A stretch of DNA of 64,000 nucleotides. Origin: Halopenitus salinus. Lineage in GTDB: Archaea > Halobacteriota > Halobacteria > Halobacteriales > Haloferacaceae. This document shows positions 8,088 to 15,881 of the stretch, in pieces. The notes beneath the pieces were generated by a model. The model ran no database searches. It was given only the letters and a program-made list of their open reading frames with translations, and was not told the origin of the DNA. The stretch covers positions 124,001 to 188,000 of the forward strand of contig NZ_JBHSXL010000001.1 of NCBI RefSeq assembly GCF_042662125.1, given 5' to 3'. Made by a program: the position numbers and the translations under genes. Positions within the stretch are counted from its first letter, which is position 1, and each line of letters begins with the position of its first letter.

Positions 8088-8579
8088 ATGAACAAACGCG
8101 GCCACGTGCTGAACGCGCTGTTGCTCGCCGTCGGACTCGGATTCGTGCTCGAGCCCGCCGTCGACGTCGCCACGGGACGGAAGATCGCCCAGATCACGGT
8201 CCCCATCGTCCTCGGGGCGCTGTTCCCGGACGTGGATACGGCCTTCGGCAAACACCGGAAGACGCTCCACAGCCTGCCGGTGCTCGCGGTCGTGATGGCC
8301 TATCCGATCGTCTTCGACAACCTCCAGTTCGTCTGGGTCGGCGTCCTCACCCACTACCTGCTCGATCTGATCGGCAGCAGGCGAGGGATCGCGCTGTTTC
8401 ACCCCCTTTCCGACAGCGAGTTCTCGCTGCCGTTCGGGGTGACCACCTCCAGCAAGTACGCGGACCTCGTGACCGTGATCATCACCGCCCTCGAGATCGC
8501 CGCCTTCTGGGCCGTCCACACCTACGTCGTCGACCTCGACGTCGACGTGGCGACGGTCTCGCAGGCGATCGGGATCTGA
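8088..8579 (+). CDS. Membrane-bound metal-dependent hydrolase family protein (DUF457/YdjM-like)
   Basis: The 163-residue protein has hydrophobic segments and the metal-site pattern of the YdjM/DUF457 family: an N-terminal histidine (RGHVLNALLL), GALFPDVDTAFGKHRKTLHS and GVLTHYLLDLIG followed by FHPLS. These His/Asp residues sit at membrane ends. Bacterial relatives are linked to the LexA regulon, but function is unknown in archaea. ATG 8088 is chosen because it begins MNKRGHVLNALLL, matching the family start; the upstream open frame has no family similarity. Confidence 0.8.
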   Translation: MNKRGHVLNALLLAVGLGFVLEPAVDVATGRKIAQITVPIVLGALFPDVDTAFGKHRKTLHSLPVLAVVMAYPIVFDNLQFVWVGVLTHYLLDLIGSRRGIALFHPLSDSEFSLPFGVTTSSKYADLVTVIITALEIAAFWAVHTYVVDLDVDVATVSQAIGI

Positions 8580-8607
8580 GGTCGTCGACCGTGGCGACGG
8601 CCGGGCG

Positions 8608-9369
8608 TCAGTACACCGCGACGTCGTCGAACCGACCCTCGTAGAAGACCCCGTGGGGGTTCGTGGGGTCCTCGCCGGAGAGCAGCATCCGGTCGAGTCG
8701 CTTCCAGGTGTTCTCGTAGGCGAGGTGGGCGAACTCGACCGCGCCGGCGAGGTGGTGGCCCGCGTCCGATCGGTGGACCACTCGGCGGGGCGTGGCCGTC
8801 TTGAACGCCTCGACGACGTCCGCCTCGGTTGTGAGGTCCCCCTCGAAGTCCGTCCAAGCCTCCCCGGTCGTCCACGGCAGGTGGGCGTAGGAGGACCCGA
8901 ACGCGGGGAGATCGAGGTCGTCCGCGATGTCCCCGGCCCGTCGGTTCTGGTGGGCGAGCAGCTTCGCGTTGTAGGTCTCGATCGCGTCGATGCGGGCGCC
9001 GTGGGCGTCGATCTCGGGACGCGTGAGCGACACGGTGGCGAAGGCCGGATGGGGAACGAGGATCGCGGCGTCCTGGCGGTCGAGCTCCGCCATCGCGCCC
9101 TCGAAGGTGATGAAGTCGGGGATCGGATCCGAGAGGCCGAGCGCGAGGAGGTGTCGACGGTTCCGCCAGTCGCCGGTGAACACCTCGCGGGCGGGGACGA
9201 CGAGCAGGTCGTCGTCCGAGAACTGCTCCGCCCGCTCGCGGACGTCCGGCAGCCGGCGGAAGTGAGGGGCGTAGACGATCCCGTCGAGTCCGCGCGCCTT
9301 CGCGCGCGCGACGACGCGATCGTCGAGCACCTTCACGTGCGCGTCGATTCGAGTCCCGCGGTCTGGCAC
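8608..9369 (-). CDS. PHP-domain metal-dependent phosphoesterase
   Basis: This protein of about 253 residues belongs to the PHP family, whose members hydrolyse phosphoesters with two or three metal ions. Ligand motifs are RIDAHVKVLD at the N-terminus (D-x-H), YAPHFRR, VVPAREVFTG, LVPHPAFA, and SDAGHH near the end. No ATG lies close to the domain; GTG 9369 (NVPDRG context) gives the normal N-terminus and is preferred, though a slightly different alternative start cannot be excluded. Substrate unknown. It converges with the DUF457-type gene and diverges from the zinc-finger gene at 9580. Confidence 0.8.
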   Translation of the reverse strand: MPDRGTRIDAHVKVLDDRVVARAKARGLDGIVYAPHFRRLPDVRERAEQFSDDDLLVVPAREVFTGDWRNRRHLLALGLSDPIPDFITFEGAMAELDRQDAAILVPHPAFATVSLTRPEIDAHGARIDAIETYNAKLLAHQNRRAGDIADDLDLPAFGSSYAHLPWTTGEAWTDFEGDLTTEADVVEAFKTATPRRVVHRSDAGHHLAGAVEFAHLAYENTWKRLDRMLLSGEDPTNPHGVFYEGRFDDVAVY

Positions 9370-9548
9370 GTTCGAGGGGTCTGTCTCGTAGAGCAAAGGC
9401 GTGTCGCTCCGCGGCGGAACGGCGGGGAAGCGAGGCCACCGCGATCGGGCGATGAGGAGGAAACGACCGGGAGACGAGAGCCGGTCGATCGGGAGGATGA
9501 CCGGTCGATCGAGGGTCGAGAACCGAGCGGTCGGAAGACGAGGAAAAC

Positions 9549-9556
9549 GATTAATG
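9549..9556 (+). promoter_or_regulatory. TATA-like box for the zinc-finger gene at 9580
   Basis: GATTAATG is centred about 28 bases before ATG 9580, consistent with leaderless transcription from that start. Confidence 0.5.
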
Positions 9557-9579
9557 CGAGCGGGAGCGTTTCCCCGGTC

Positions 9580-9870
9580 ATGTCCCCCTGGACGTGCGGC
9601 ATCGGCGGATGTCACGAGACCTTCGAGTCCGTCGAGCCCGCGATCATCCACCAGACGACCGATCATCGACGCCACGAGTGCAAGGTGTGTGGGACGGTCG
9701 TCCCCGACGGCTACTTCGCGATCCGCCACGCGTTCAACGAGCACACGCGCGCGGAGTACGTCCGCGCCTACGACGCCGACGCCGAGGAGGTACGCAGACG
9801 CGAGCGGATCAAATCGGACGTCGAGGCGACCGCCGACCTCCAGGCGGTCGTCGAGCGGTTGAACGAGTAG
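9580..9870 (+). CDS. Small zinc-finger protein (DUF7565-like)
   Basis: The 96-residue protein begins MSPWTCGIGGCHETFES and has paired ligands C-x4-C ... H-x4-H followed by CKVCGTVVPDGYFAIRHAF with HAFNEH. Two C2H2-like fingers are therefore likely, followed by a charged helical tail (RAYDADAEEVRRRERIK). This matches a small haloarchaeal zinc-finger family of unknown role; nucleic-acid binding is a reasonable inference only. The ATG at 9580 is supported by the TATA-like box at 9549-9556. Confidence 0.75.
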   Translation: MSPWTCGIGGCHETFESVEPAIIHQTTDHRRHECKVCGTVVPDGYFAIRHAFNEHTRAEYVRAYDADAEEVRRRERIKSDVEATADLQAVVERLNE

Positions 9871-9985
9871 GGGACGGAACGCTTCGCTTCTACCGAACAG
9901 CGGGGACGATTCGCATCGAACGGGTAGCCGCGCGAGACGGCTCCTCGATCGTTTCAGGAACTCCCGAGCGGAGAGAACCACAACC

Positions 9986-10019
9986 GATAATACAACCGAG
10001 GAATATTATTCAGTTGTAT
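9986..10019 (+). promoter_or_regulatory. thi4 promoter with 7-bp inverted repeat (candidate operator)
   Basis: A TATA-like GATAATA (9986-9992) lies about 29 bases before the thi4 ATG at 10018, fitting a leaderless transcript. ATACAAC (9990-9996) and GTTGTAT (10013-10019) form a perfect inverted repeat that spans from the TATA box to the start codon. Binding there would block transcription, as expected for a repressor of thiamine genes such as the archaeal ThiR family; the assignment is inferred. Confidence 0.5.
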
Positions 10020-10944
10020 GCCCGAGTTCAACACGTTCAGCGACGTGAGCGAGACGGAAGTCACGCGTGCGATCGGCGAACAGTGGTCCGAGGAGTTCCT
10101 CGAGTTCTCGGAGTCCGAGGTGATCGTCGTCGGCGGCGGTCCCTCGGGACTGATGGCGGCCAAGGAACTCGCGGAACGCGGCGTGAAGGTGATGATCGTG
10201 GAGAAGAACAACTACCTCGGCGGGGGCTTCTGGCTCGGCGGCTTCCTGATGAACAAGGTCACCGTCCGTGACCCGGCCCAGAACGTCCTCGACGAGCTCG
10301 ACGTCGACTACACCGAGGCGGCCGACTCGGAGGACCTCTACGTCGCGAACGGTCCGGAAGCCTGTTCGGGACTGATCAAGGCCGCCTGCGACGCCGGCGC
10401 GAAGGTCCAGAACATGACGGAGTTCACCGACATCGTGGTCCGCGACGACCACCGCGTCGGGGGGATCGTGATGAACTGGACGCCGGTGCACGCGCTGCCC
10501 CGCGAGATCACCTGCGTCGACCCGATCGCGGTCGAGTCCGAACTCGTCATCGACGCGACCGGCCACGAGGCCGTCGCGATCAGCAAGCTCGACGAGCGCG
10601 GCGTCTTCGAGGCGCCCGGCATCCAACACGCGAAGGAACACAACACCGGCATGGACGAGACCGGCGACGAGCAGTACGGCGCGCCCGGCCACGACTCGCC
10701 CGGCCACGACTCGATGTGGGTCTCCCAGAGCGAGGACGCCGTCGTCGAACACACGGGCGTCGTCCACGACGGACTGATCGCCACGGGCATGTCGGTGGCG
10801 ACCGCCTACGGCCTCCCGCGAATGGGCCCGACCTTCGGCGCGATGCTCGTCTCGGGCAAGCAGGCCGCACAGACCGCGATCGACGAGCTAGGCATCGACG
10901 CCACCGACGTCGGGTTCTCCTCGCCGGCGCCGGCCGACGACTGA
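10018..10944 (+). CDS. thi4: Thi4-type thiazole synthase (sulfide-donating cysteine type)
   Basis: The enzyme builds the thiazole half of thiamine from NAD, glycine and sulfur. The 308-residue protein has the N-terminal dinucleotide fold VIVVGGGPSGLMAAKEL, an acidic NAD-ribose contact VEKNNYLGGGFW, and ends with LPRMGPTFGAMLVSGKQAA. At the sulfur-donor position the sequence is PREITCVDP: a cysteine (Cys166) occupies the place of the yeast suicide cysteine, whereas methanogen enzymes have histidine and use free sulfide. The Haloferax volcanii protein with this cysteine has been reported to need it for thiamine synthesis. A Gly-His-Asp-Ser-Pro duplication (APGHDSPGHDS) lies near residue 222. 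Confidence 0.96.
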   Translation: MPEFNTFSDVSETEVTRAIGEQWSEEFLEFSESEVIVVGGGPSGLMAAKELAERGVKVMIVEKNNYLGGGFWLGGFLMNKVTVRDPAQNVLDELDVDYTEAADSEDLYVANGPEACSGLIKAACDAGAKVQNMTEFTDIVVRDDHRVGGIVMNWTPVHALPREITCVDPIAVESELVIDATGHEAVAISKLDERGVFEAPGIQHAKEHNTGMDETGDEQYGAPGHDSPGHDSMWVSQSEDAVVEHTGVVHDGLIATGMSVATAYGLPRMGPTFGAMLVSGKQAAQTAIDELGIDATDVGFSSPAPADD

Positions 10945-10966
10945 GGCGTCCGCGGGCGGCGAACGC

Positions 10967-11425
10967 CTAGGCGACGACGTTGCTCGCGAGCACGCCGCCC
11001 GTTATCAAGAGGAGGACGGAGACCGCCGCGGCGGCACGAAAGAGGGTTCGCGACTCGCGAACCGGCTCGCGCAGCTTGCCCGCATCGAGCCCCGAGAGGA
11101 GTTTTCCGGATCCGGCCTCGACGATCCCCGCGAGAACCAACCAGAGGACGAGCATGCTCAAGACGAGGTGACCGCGGCCGGTCCCGGTCAGCCGCTCGAC
11201 GGTGTAGGTCGTCCCGGCCATGTGGCCGCCGGTGAGGAACAACACGAGCGCGGACACGCGGGTGAACGTGCGGAGCCGACCGACGATGGCCGAAAGCGCC
11301 TCGGCGCCGACGTCGCCGGCGGCGCCCGCCGGTATCACCGTCGCGGTCACGAACAGCACGCTGCCGGTCCAAAGCGCCGCGAAGGCGACGTGGAGCGTCC
11401 ACACCGAGGCGGGTACGATGTCCAT
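10967..11425 (-). CDS. CopD-like four-helix membrane protein
   Basis: The 152-residue protein has four membrane spans and the pattern SVWTLHVAFAALWTGSVLF, with a conserved helix-1 histidine, and VLFLTGGHMAG in helix 2. These histidines resemble the heme- or copper-associated positions of the CopD/DUF2269 group. Transport or electron-transfer function is not proven. The start ATG 11425 lies 28 bases after a clear TATA-like GAATTATAAGG, indicating a leaderless single-gene transcript. It converges with thi4 (22-base gap). Confidence 0.65.
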   Translation of the reverse strand: MDIVPASVWTLHVAFAALWTGSVLFVTATVIPAGAAGDVGAEALSAIVGRLRTFTRVSALVLFLTGGHMAGTTYTVERLTGTGRGHLVLSMLVLWLVLAGIVEAGSGKLLSGLDAGKLREPVRESRTLFRAAAAVSVLLLITGGVLASNVVA

Positions 11426-11448
11426 GCGATCGGTTGGTACGCCGGATC

Positions 11449-11458
11449 CTTATAATTC
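11449..11458 (-). promoter_or_regulatory. TATA box for the CopD-like gene
   Basis: The minus strand reads GAATTATAAG, centred 28 bases before the start codon at 11425; one of the clearest leaderless promoters in the window. Confidence 0.6.
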
Positions 11459-11527
11459 GGTGATGACGCCGCGATCGGACTCGAAGCGGGCGCGTCGAGC
11501 GGGAGCGATCCAGCGACCGAGGGTCGC

Positions 11528-13060
11528 TCACCGATCGAGGGGCCCGTTCTTCGTGAACTCCCGCAGGAGGACCGTCGCGTAGCTCCCGCTCGGCAGCGTG
11601 AACGCGAACCGGAGGTCGTCGTCGACGGAGAGGTCGGTTCGAAGGAGGATCGCCCGGCGCGTGCCGCTCGAGTCGAACTCGTCGGGAAGCGAGAAGTCGT
11701 CGGGGACGACGCCGGCGGCGGAGAGGACTTCGCGTTCGATCTCCCCCGGCTCGCCGCCGGCCAGCTCGGTGTCGGTCCCGACGAGCGGCGCGGTGACGAA
11801 CGCCCGGTTTCGCTCACAGTGGCGTCGCATCACCGAGACGCGGTCCTCGTCCACGCGCTGGAGTCGATCGACGTCCGGAAGCGACAGATCCTCGGGGGCG
11901 TCGGCGTCCGCGAAACAGACGACGTCGCCGGCGACCGGCTCGTGGAACGGAAGTCCCCGATCGAGCCGTTCGCTCACGATCCGGTTGAACAGGTACGACT
12001 GGGCGGCGTTGACGAACAGCCGTTGGAGGTTCGAGGGGACGGCCTCGAGCGCGTGTCGCCAGCGGCCGCCGTCGGTCTCCCCCGGGTCGTCGATATCGCG
12101 GTCCGCGGCCACGTCGTCGTCCGTGTCACCGTCGGTCGCGCCGGCGGAACGGTCACCGTCCCACTCCTCGAGCCGGTGGAGCATCGCCCGTTCGAACCGA
12201 AGCCGGCGGGGGACCCGCTCGAGGCAGGCCGCCCAGTCCGGGTCCCCGCTTGCGAACTGCTCGTCGACGAACGCCCGGGCCTCCCGCGTGTCATCGGGTT
12301 CCGCCTCGGCGGGGTTGCCGACGTAGGTTCGGACGGCCTCGCGCCACTCGCCGCGAACGATCGCGAGGCCGACCTCGTGGGTGACCGGCCGAATGCTGCC
12401 GAACCGCTGTTGGCCGAAGTAGTTCGGAACCGCGACCGGATCGCCCGGATCCGGGGCCGAAGCGTCGTTCCCGGCGTCGCTTTCGATCGCGTCCACCCCG
12501 CGACCGAACGCTCGAAGTTCGTCGGCGATCTCGCGGGCGCGGGAGACCGGATCGTCCTCGACGGCCGCGCTTCCATCGGGGTCGTCGGAGCCGACGTCGG
12601 TTCCCCGGATCCGGATCTCGAAGGCGTTTCCCGCGAGATCCCCGAAGGAGATCGGTCGCCCGGCCAGTCCGACGACCTCGATCGTCGCCCCGTCGATGGC
12701 GTCCGCGACCTCGCGGACCGCCTCGGGATCTGCGTCCCTGACGGTCATGAGCTGGGTTGTCACGGCGCGTTTGTCCTTCGTTCCGGCCCAGGAGACGCGC
12801 TCGCGGCTGATCCCGAGCGCGTTCGTGAGCCGTCGCGCGAAGTCGTTCGTGTCCCAGTTCGAGAGCCGCACGCGGACGACGAGCTCCGGGTACGCGCCGC
12901 GGTCGCCGCGGTGCTCCTCGAGGGGAACGGCCTCGAACGCCTCCAGCTCGCGGACCCGGAAGTCCTCTGGGGACGCGCGCAGCCGACCGCCGATCCCCTC
13001 GACGTCGGAGACGTACCACTCGATCCCGACCGCGCGCTCGAGGGGGTGTGCGGGACGCAT
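11528..13060 (-). CDS. truD: tRNA pseudouridine(13) synthase TruD
   Basis: TruD isomerises uridine 13 of tRNA to pseudouridine. The 510-residue protein has SPEDFRVRELEAF at the N-terminus, the catalytic-aspartate motif VSWAGTKDKRAVTTQLMTV near residue 95, and VPNYFGQQRFGS near 215. Acidic low-complexity insertions (about residues 180-205 and 285-315) lie in the TRUD insertion domain and make it longer than bacterial TruD. It follows pth2 by three bases and is probably cotranscribed with it. Confidence 0.95.
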   Translation of the reverse strand: MRPAHPLERAVGIEWYVSDVEGIGGRLRASPEDFRVRELEAFEAVPLEEHRGDRGAYPELVVRVRLSNWDTNDFARRLTNALGISRERVSWAGTKDKRAVTTQLMTVRDADPEAVREVADAIDGATIEVVGLAGRPISFGDLAGNAFEIRIRGTDVGSDDPDGSAAVEDDPVSRAREIADELRAFGRGVDAIESDAGNDASAPDPGDPVAVPNYFGQQRFGSIRPVTHEVGLAIVRGEWREAVRTYVGNPAEAEPDDTREARAFVDEQFASGDPDWAACLERVPRRLRFERAMLHRLEEWDGDRSAGATDGDTDDDVAADRDIDDPGETDGGRWRHALEAVPSNLQRLFVNAAQSYLFNRIVSERLDRGLPFHEPVAGDVVCFADADAPEDLSLPDVDRLQRVDEDRVSVMRRHCERNRAFVTAPLVGTDTELAGGEPGEIEREVLSAAGVVPDDFSLPDEFDSSGTRRAILLRTDLSVDDDLRFAFTLPSGSYATVLLREFTKNGPLDR

Positions 13061-13063
13061 CGG

Positions 13064-13402
13064 TCAGTAGAGCGGGAGGTCCCCGGTGACCCGATCGACG
13101 AGGTCCTCCGATCCGGGGCCGACCGCGAGCGCGCTCACGGTTCCGGGCTCGAGCTGTGTGTGGCCCGCGTCGCGGACGATCGCGTAGGGAAGCCCCTCGC
13201 GGTCGGCCCGGTCGGCGAGCTCGAACAGCTGGCTCTCGGAGTCGCCCCGGAGGACGACCTTCTTCTGTCCGTCCCCCTTCCAGCGCTTTCGGACGGACGA
13301 GGAGGCGTCCTCGTAGGCCGAAAGCGAGGCGTGTGCGACCTGGGCGGCGAGTTTCCCCTCGCCCATACCGAGATCGGCCCTGGCGACGATGGCCTGTTTC
13401 AT
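13064..13402 (-). CDS. pth2: Peptidyl-tRNA hydrolase, archaeal Pth2 type
   Basis: Pth2 cleaves peptidyl-tRNA released by ribosomal drop-off. The 112-residue protein is full length for the family and has MKQAIVARADLGMGEGKLAA, the catalytic QVAHASLSAY stretch, WKGDGQKKVVLR and IRDAGHTQLEPGT-like text (VRDAGHTQLEPGTVSALAVG). A TATA-like AGCTAAACC on the minus strand (13425-13433) lies 27 bases upstream of ATG 13402. The order pth2-truD is common in haloarchaea. Confidence 0.96.
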   Translation of the reverse strand: MKQAIVARADLGMGEGKLAAQVAHASLSAYEDASSSVRKRWKGDGQKKVVLRGDSESQLFELADRADREGLPYAIVRDAGHTQLEPGTVSALAVGPGSEDLVDRVTGDLPLY

Positions 13403-13512
13403 GGCCTCGCTTCCGCGTCCACGGGTTTAGCTGTTTTCAGGCGTCCCCGTCGACGGGGTCGCTCCCGTTCGACGGCTCGCTTAAGGGGGTCGGGATCGAA
13501 CCACCCGGACGA

Positions 13513-15261
13513 ATGAGCCGCAACGACGAGATCGCGAGCGTCCTCGAGGAGTTCGCGGACCTCCTGGAGGCGAAGGGGGTCGAGTACAAGCCCACGGCGT
13601 ACCGTCGGGCGGCCGAGAACGTCCGCGATCACCCGGCGCCGGTCGAGGGGCTCGCCGGCGAGGGGGAGGCGGCGCTCGAGGAGATCGACCGCGTCGGCGA
13701 GGCGATCGCCTCGAAGATCGTCGAGTACGTCCGGACCGGCTCGATCGCCGAACTCGAGGAGCTGCGCGAGGAGCTGCCGGTCGACATGACCGCGCTCACC
13801 CGCGTCGAGGGGGTCGGCCCGAAGACGGTCGGAACGCTGTACGAGGAGCTCGGGATCACGACGCTCGACGAGCTGGAGGCGGCCGCGGAGGCGGGCGAGA
13901 TCCGCGAGATCAAGGGGTTCGGCGCGAAGACCGAGGAGAACGTCCTCGAGAACGTTCCGTTCGCACGGAAGGCCCAAGAGCGCGACCGGCTCGGCGACGC
14001 CCGGCCGGTGGCCGACGCCGCGCTGTCGTACCTCGCCGATCGGGAGGCGGTGACCAAACTCGAGGTCTGCGGGTCGATCCGGCGGTGGCGCGACACGATC
14101 GGGGACGTCGACGTGCTCGTCGCCAGCGACGACCGGGAGGCGGTCGTCGAGGCGCTCGTCGACTGGCCGGAGGCGGACGCGACGATCGAGGCCGGCACGA
14201 ACAAGGCGAGCGTCCGTGCGAACGGGCTCCGGGTCGACCTCCGCGTGGTCGCGATCGAGGAGTTCGGCGCCGCACTCCAGTACTTCACCGGGTCGCGGGA
14301 CCACAACATCGCGGTCCGCAACCGCGCGATCGACCGCGGGCTGAAGGTGAACGAGTACGGGGTCTTCGACGTGAGCGACGTCGACGACCCGGACGCCGGC
14401 CAGCGCGTGGGGGATCGAGTCGCCGGCGAGACCGAGACGGGCGTCTACGACGCGCTGGAGATGGCGTGGATCCCGCCGGAGCTCCGCGAGAACACGGGCG
14501 AGGTGGCGGCCGCGGCCGAGGACCGGCTTCCGGACCTCCTCGAGGAGGGCGACGTCCGCGGCGACCTCCACACCCACACCGACTGGTCGGACGGGGACTA
14601 CACGATCGCGGAGATGGTCGAGGCCGCGGCGGAGCGGGGCTACGACTACCACGCCGTCACGGACCACGCGAGCGGTCCCGGGATCGTCGGCGGCGTCGGG
14701 CTGGACGCGGACGAACTCGCCGAACAGGCCGAGGCGGTCTCGGCGGTCCGCGAGGAGGCATCGATCGACGTTCTTCACGGCGTCGAGGCGAACGTCGACG
14801 CCGACGGCGGACTCTCGACGGACGCGGACGTGCTCGCCGACCTCGATATCGTCATCGCCTCGCCGCACTCCGGGCTGGGAAGCGACGAGGGCGCGACGGA
14901 GCGGCTCGTTCGGGCGATCGAGCACCCGGCGGTCGACGTCCTCGGGCACCCGACCGGCCGGATCATCAACGGGCGGCCGGGGCTGAGCCTCGATTTCGAC
15001 CGGATCGGCGAGGCGGCCGCCCGAGAGGGTGTGGCCGTCGAGGTGAACGCGAACCCGGCGCGCCTCGACGCGAACGGCGAGGCGGTTCGGGCGGTGATCG
15101 AGGCCGGCGCCACGATCGCGATCGACACCGACGCGCACTCGCCGCGGGAGCTCGAGCACGTCCGCTACGGCGTCCACACCGCCAGGCGGGGGTGGGCCGA
15201 GCGCGCGGACGTGATCAACACGCGCTCCGCCGAGGAGCTGCGGGCCTTCCTCGAGGCGTGA
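13513..15261 (+). CDS. polX: DNA polymerase X with PHP domain
   Basis: This 582-residue repair polymerase is expected to fill short gaps and trim 3' ends. Domains in order are the helical 8-kDa-like domain with a helix-hairpin-helix (VEGVGPKTVGTLYEELG, near 100), a second HhH (KGFGAKTEENV), the nucleotidyltransferase palm with CGSIRRWRDTIGDVDVLV (catalytic aspartates, about 182-198), YFTGSRDHNIAVR, and a PHP phosphoesterase domain starting HTHTDWSDGDYT (about 357) and including HPTGRIINGRPG. The TATA-like GCTTAAGG at 13478-13485 supports ATG 13513. It overlaps the next gene by four bases. Confidence 0.95.
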   Translation: MSRNDEIASVLEEFADLLEAKGVEYKPTAYRRAAENVRDHPAPVEGLAGEGEAALEEIDRVGEAIASKIVEYVRTGSIAELEELREELPVDMTALTRVEGVGPKTVGTLYEELGITTLDELEAAAEAGEIREIKGFGAKTEENVLENVPFARKAQERDRLGDARPVADAALSYLADREAVTKLEVCGSIRRWRDTIGDVDVLVASDDREAVVEALVDWPEADATIEAGTNKASVRANGLRVDLRVVAIEEFGAALQYFTGSRDHNIAVRNRAIDRGLKVNEYGVFDVSDVDDPDAGQRVGDRVAGETETGVYDALEMAWIPPELRENTGEVAAAAEDRLPDLLEEGDVRGDLHTHTDWSDGDYTIAEMVEAAAERGYDYHAVTDHASGPGIVGGVGLDADELAEQAEAVSAVREEASIDVLHGVEANVDADGGLSTDADVLADLDIVIASPHSGLGSDEGATERLVRAIEHPAVDVLGHPTGRIINGRPGLSLDFDRIGEAAAREGVAVEVNANPARLDANGEAVRAVIEAGATIAIDTDAHSPRELEHVRYGVHTARRGWAERADVINTRSAEELRAFLEA

Positions 15262-15869
15262 CTGGCGACTCCGAGACCGGGACCGGCGAGGAGCGCGACG
15301 GGGACACGGATCGGGATCGTGGCGACGATACAGAACGAAGACGCGACGACGAGGCGTGTCGAAGCCGCGAGAACGCCCGGTTTCTCCTCGACGTAATGTG
15401 CGGCCGGCTCGCGAGATACCTCCGGTTTTGCGGCTACGACGCCGCCTACGCGCTCGATCGGGGCGTCGAGGATGACGACCGGATCCTGTCGATCGTGCGC
15501 GAGGAGAACCGAACCCTGATCACCCGGGACGTGGAACTCGCCGAGCGCGCCACGGACGCGATCCTCGTGACCGAACGGGCGGTGACCGACCAGCTCGCGG
15601 AGCTCGCCGAGGAGGGCGTGGACGCGACCATCGCGGACGAGCCGCGGCGATGTGGCCGCTGCAACGGTCGGCTCGAACGATCGGAGAACGCCCCAGCGGA
15701 CGGTGAGCGGTCGTCGCACGTCTCCGGCGATCGTCCGGACCACGTTCCCGACGACCGTCCGATCTGGCGGTGTCGCGACTGTGGACACCGGTTCTGGCGC
15801 GGAAGCCACTGGGAGCGCGTCGCGGAGGAACTCGCGAACGTCGGGAACGATTCGGACCGCGAGAAGTAG
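15258..15869 (+). CDS. Mut7-C RNase-domain protein with zinc ribbon
   Basis: The start GTG 15258 overlaps the polX stop (GTGA), coupling the two genes. The first 35 residues are Asp/Arg/Glu-rich and disordered. The conserved PIN-like Mut7-C domain follows, with RFLLDVMCGRLARYLRFCGY near residue 45 and LITRDVELAERA near 90, then a zinc ribbon CGRCNGRL ... WRCRDCGHRFWRGSHW. Members are predicted RNases. The internal linker between the two ribbon halves carries a DRPDHVPDDRP repeat-like insert. An alternative later ATG (15395) would cut into the domain and is rejected. Confidence 0.85.
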   Translation: MTGDSETGTGEERDGDTDRDRGDDTERRRDDEACRSRENARFLLDVMCGRLARYLRFCGYDAAYALDRGVEDDDRILSIVREENRTLITRDVELAERATDAILVTERAVTDQLAELAEEGVDATIADEPRRCGRCNGRLERSENAPADGERSSHVSGDRPDHVPDDRPIWRCRDCGHRFWRGSHWERVAEELANVGNDSDREK

Positions 15870-15881
15870 CGAGGCCGCGAT

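Noticed and set aside
6297..8519. 740-codon frame on the minus strand across the aminotransferase
   Set aside because: It overlaps three supported genes in antisense, is Arg/Gly/Pro-rich and has no recognisable domain.
9986..10019. TPP riboswitch before thi4
   Set aside because: The promoter geometry leaves no leader, and no THI-box sequence was seen.
13399..15177. 592-codon frame opposite polX
   Set aside because: Antisense shadow of a well-supported polymerase; composition is an artefact of GC-rich codons.
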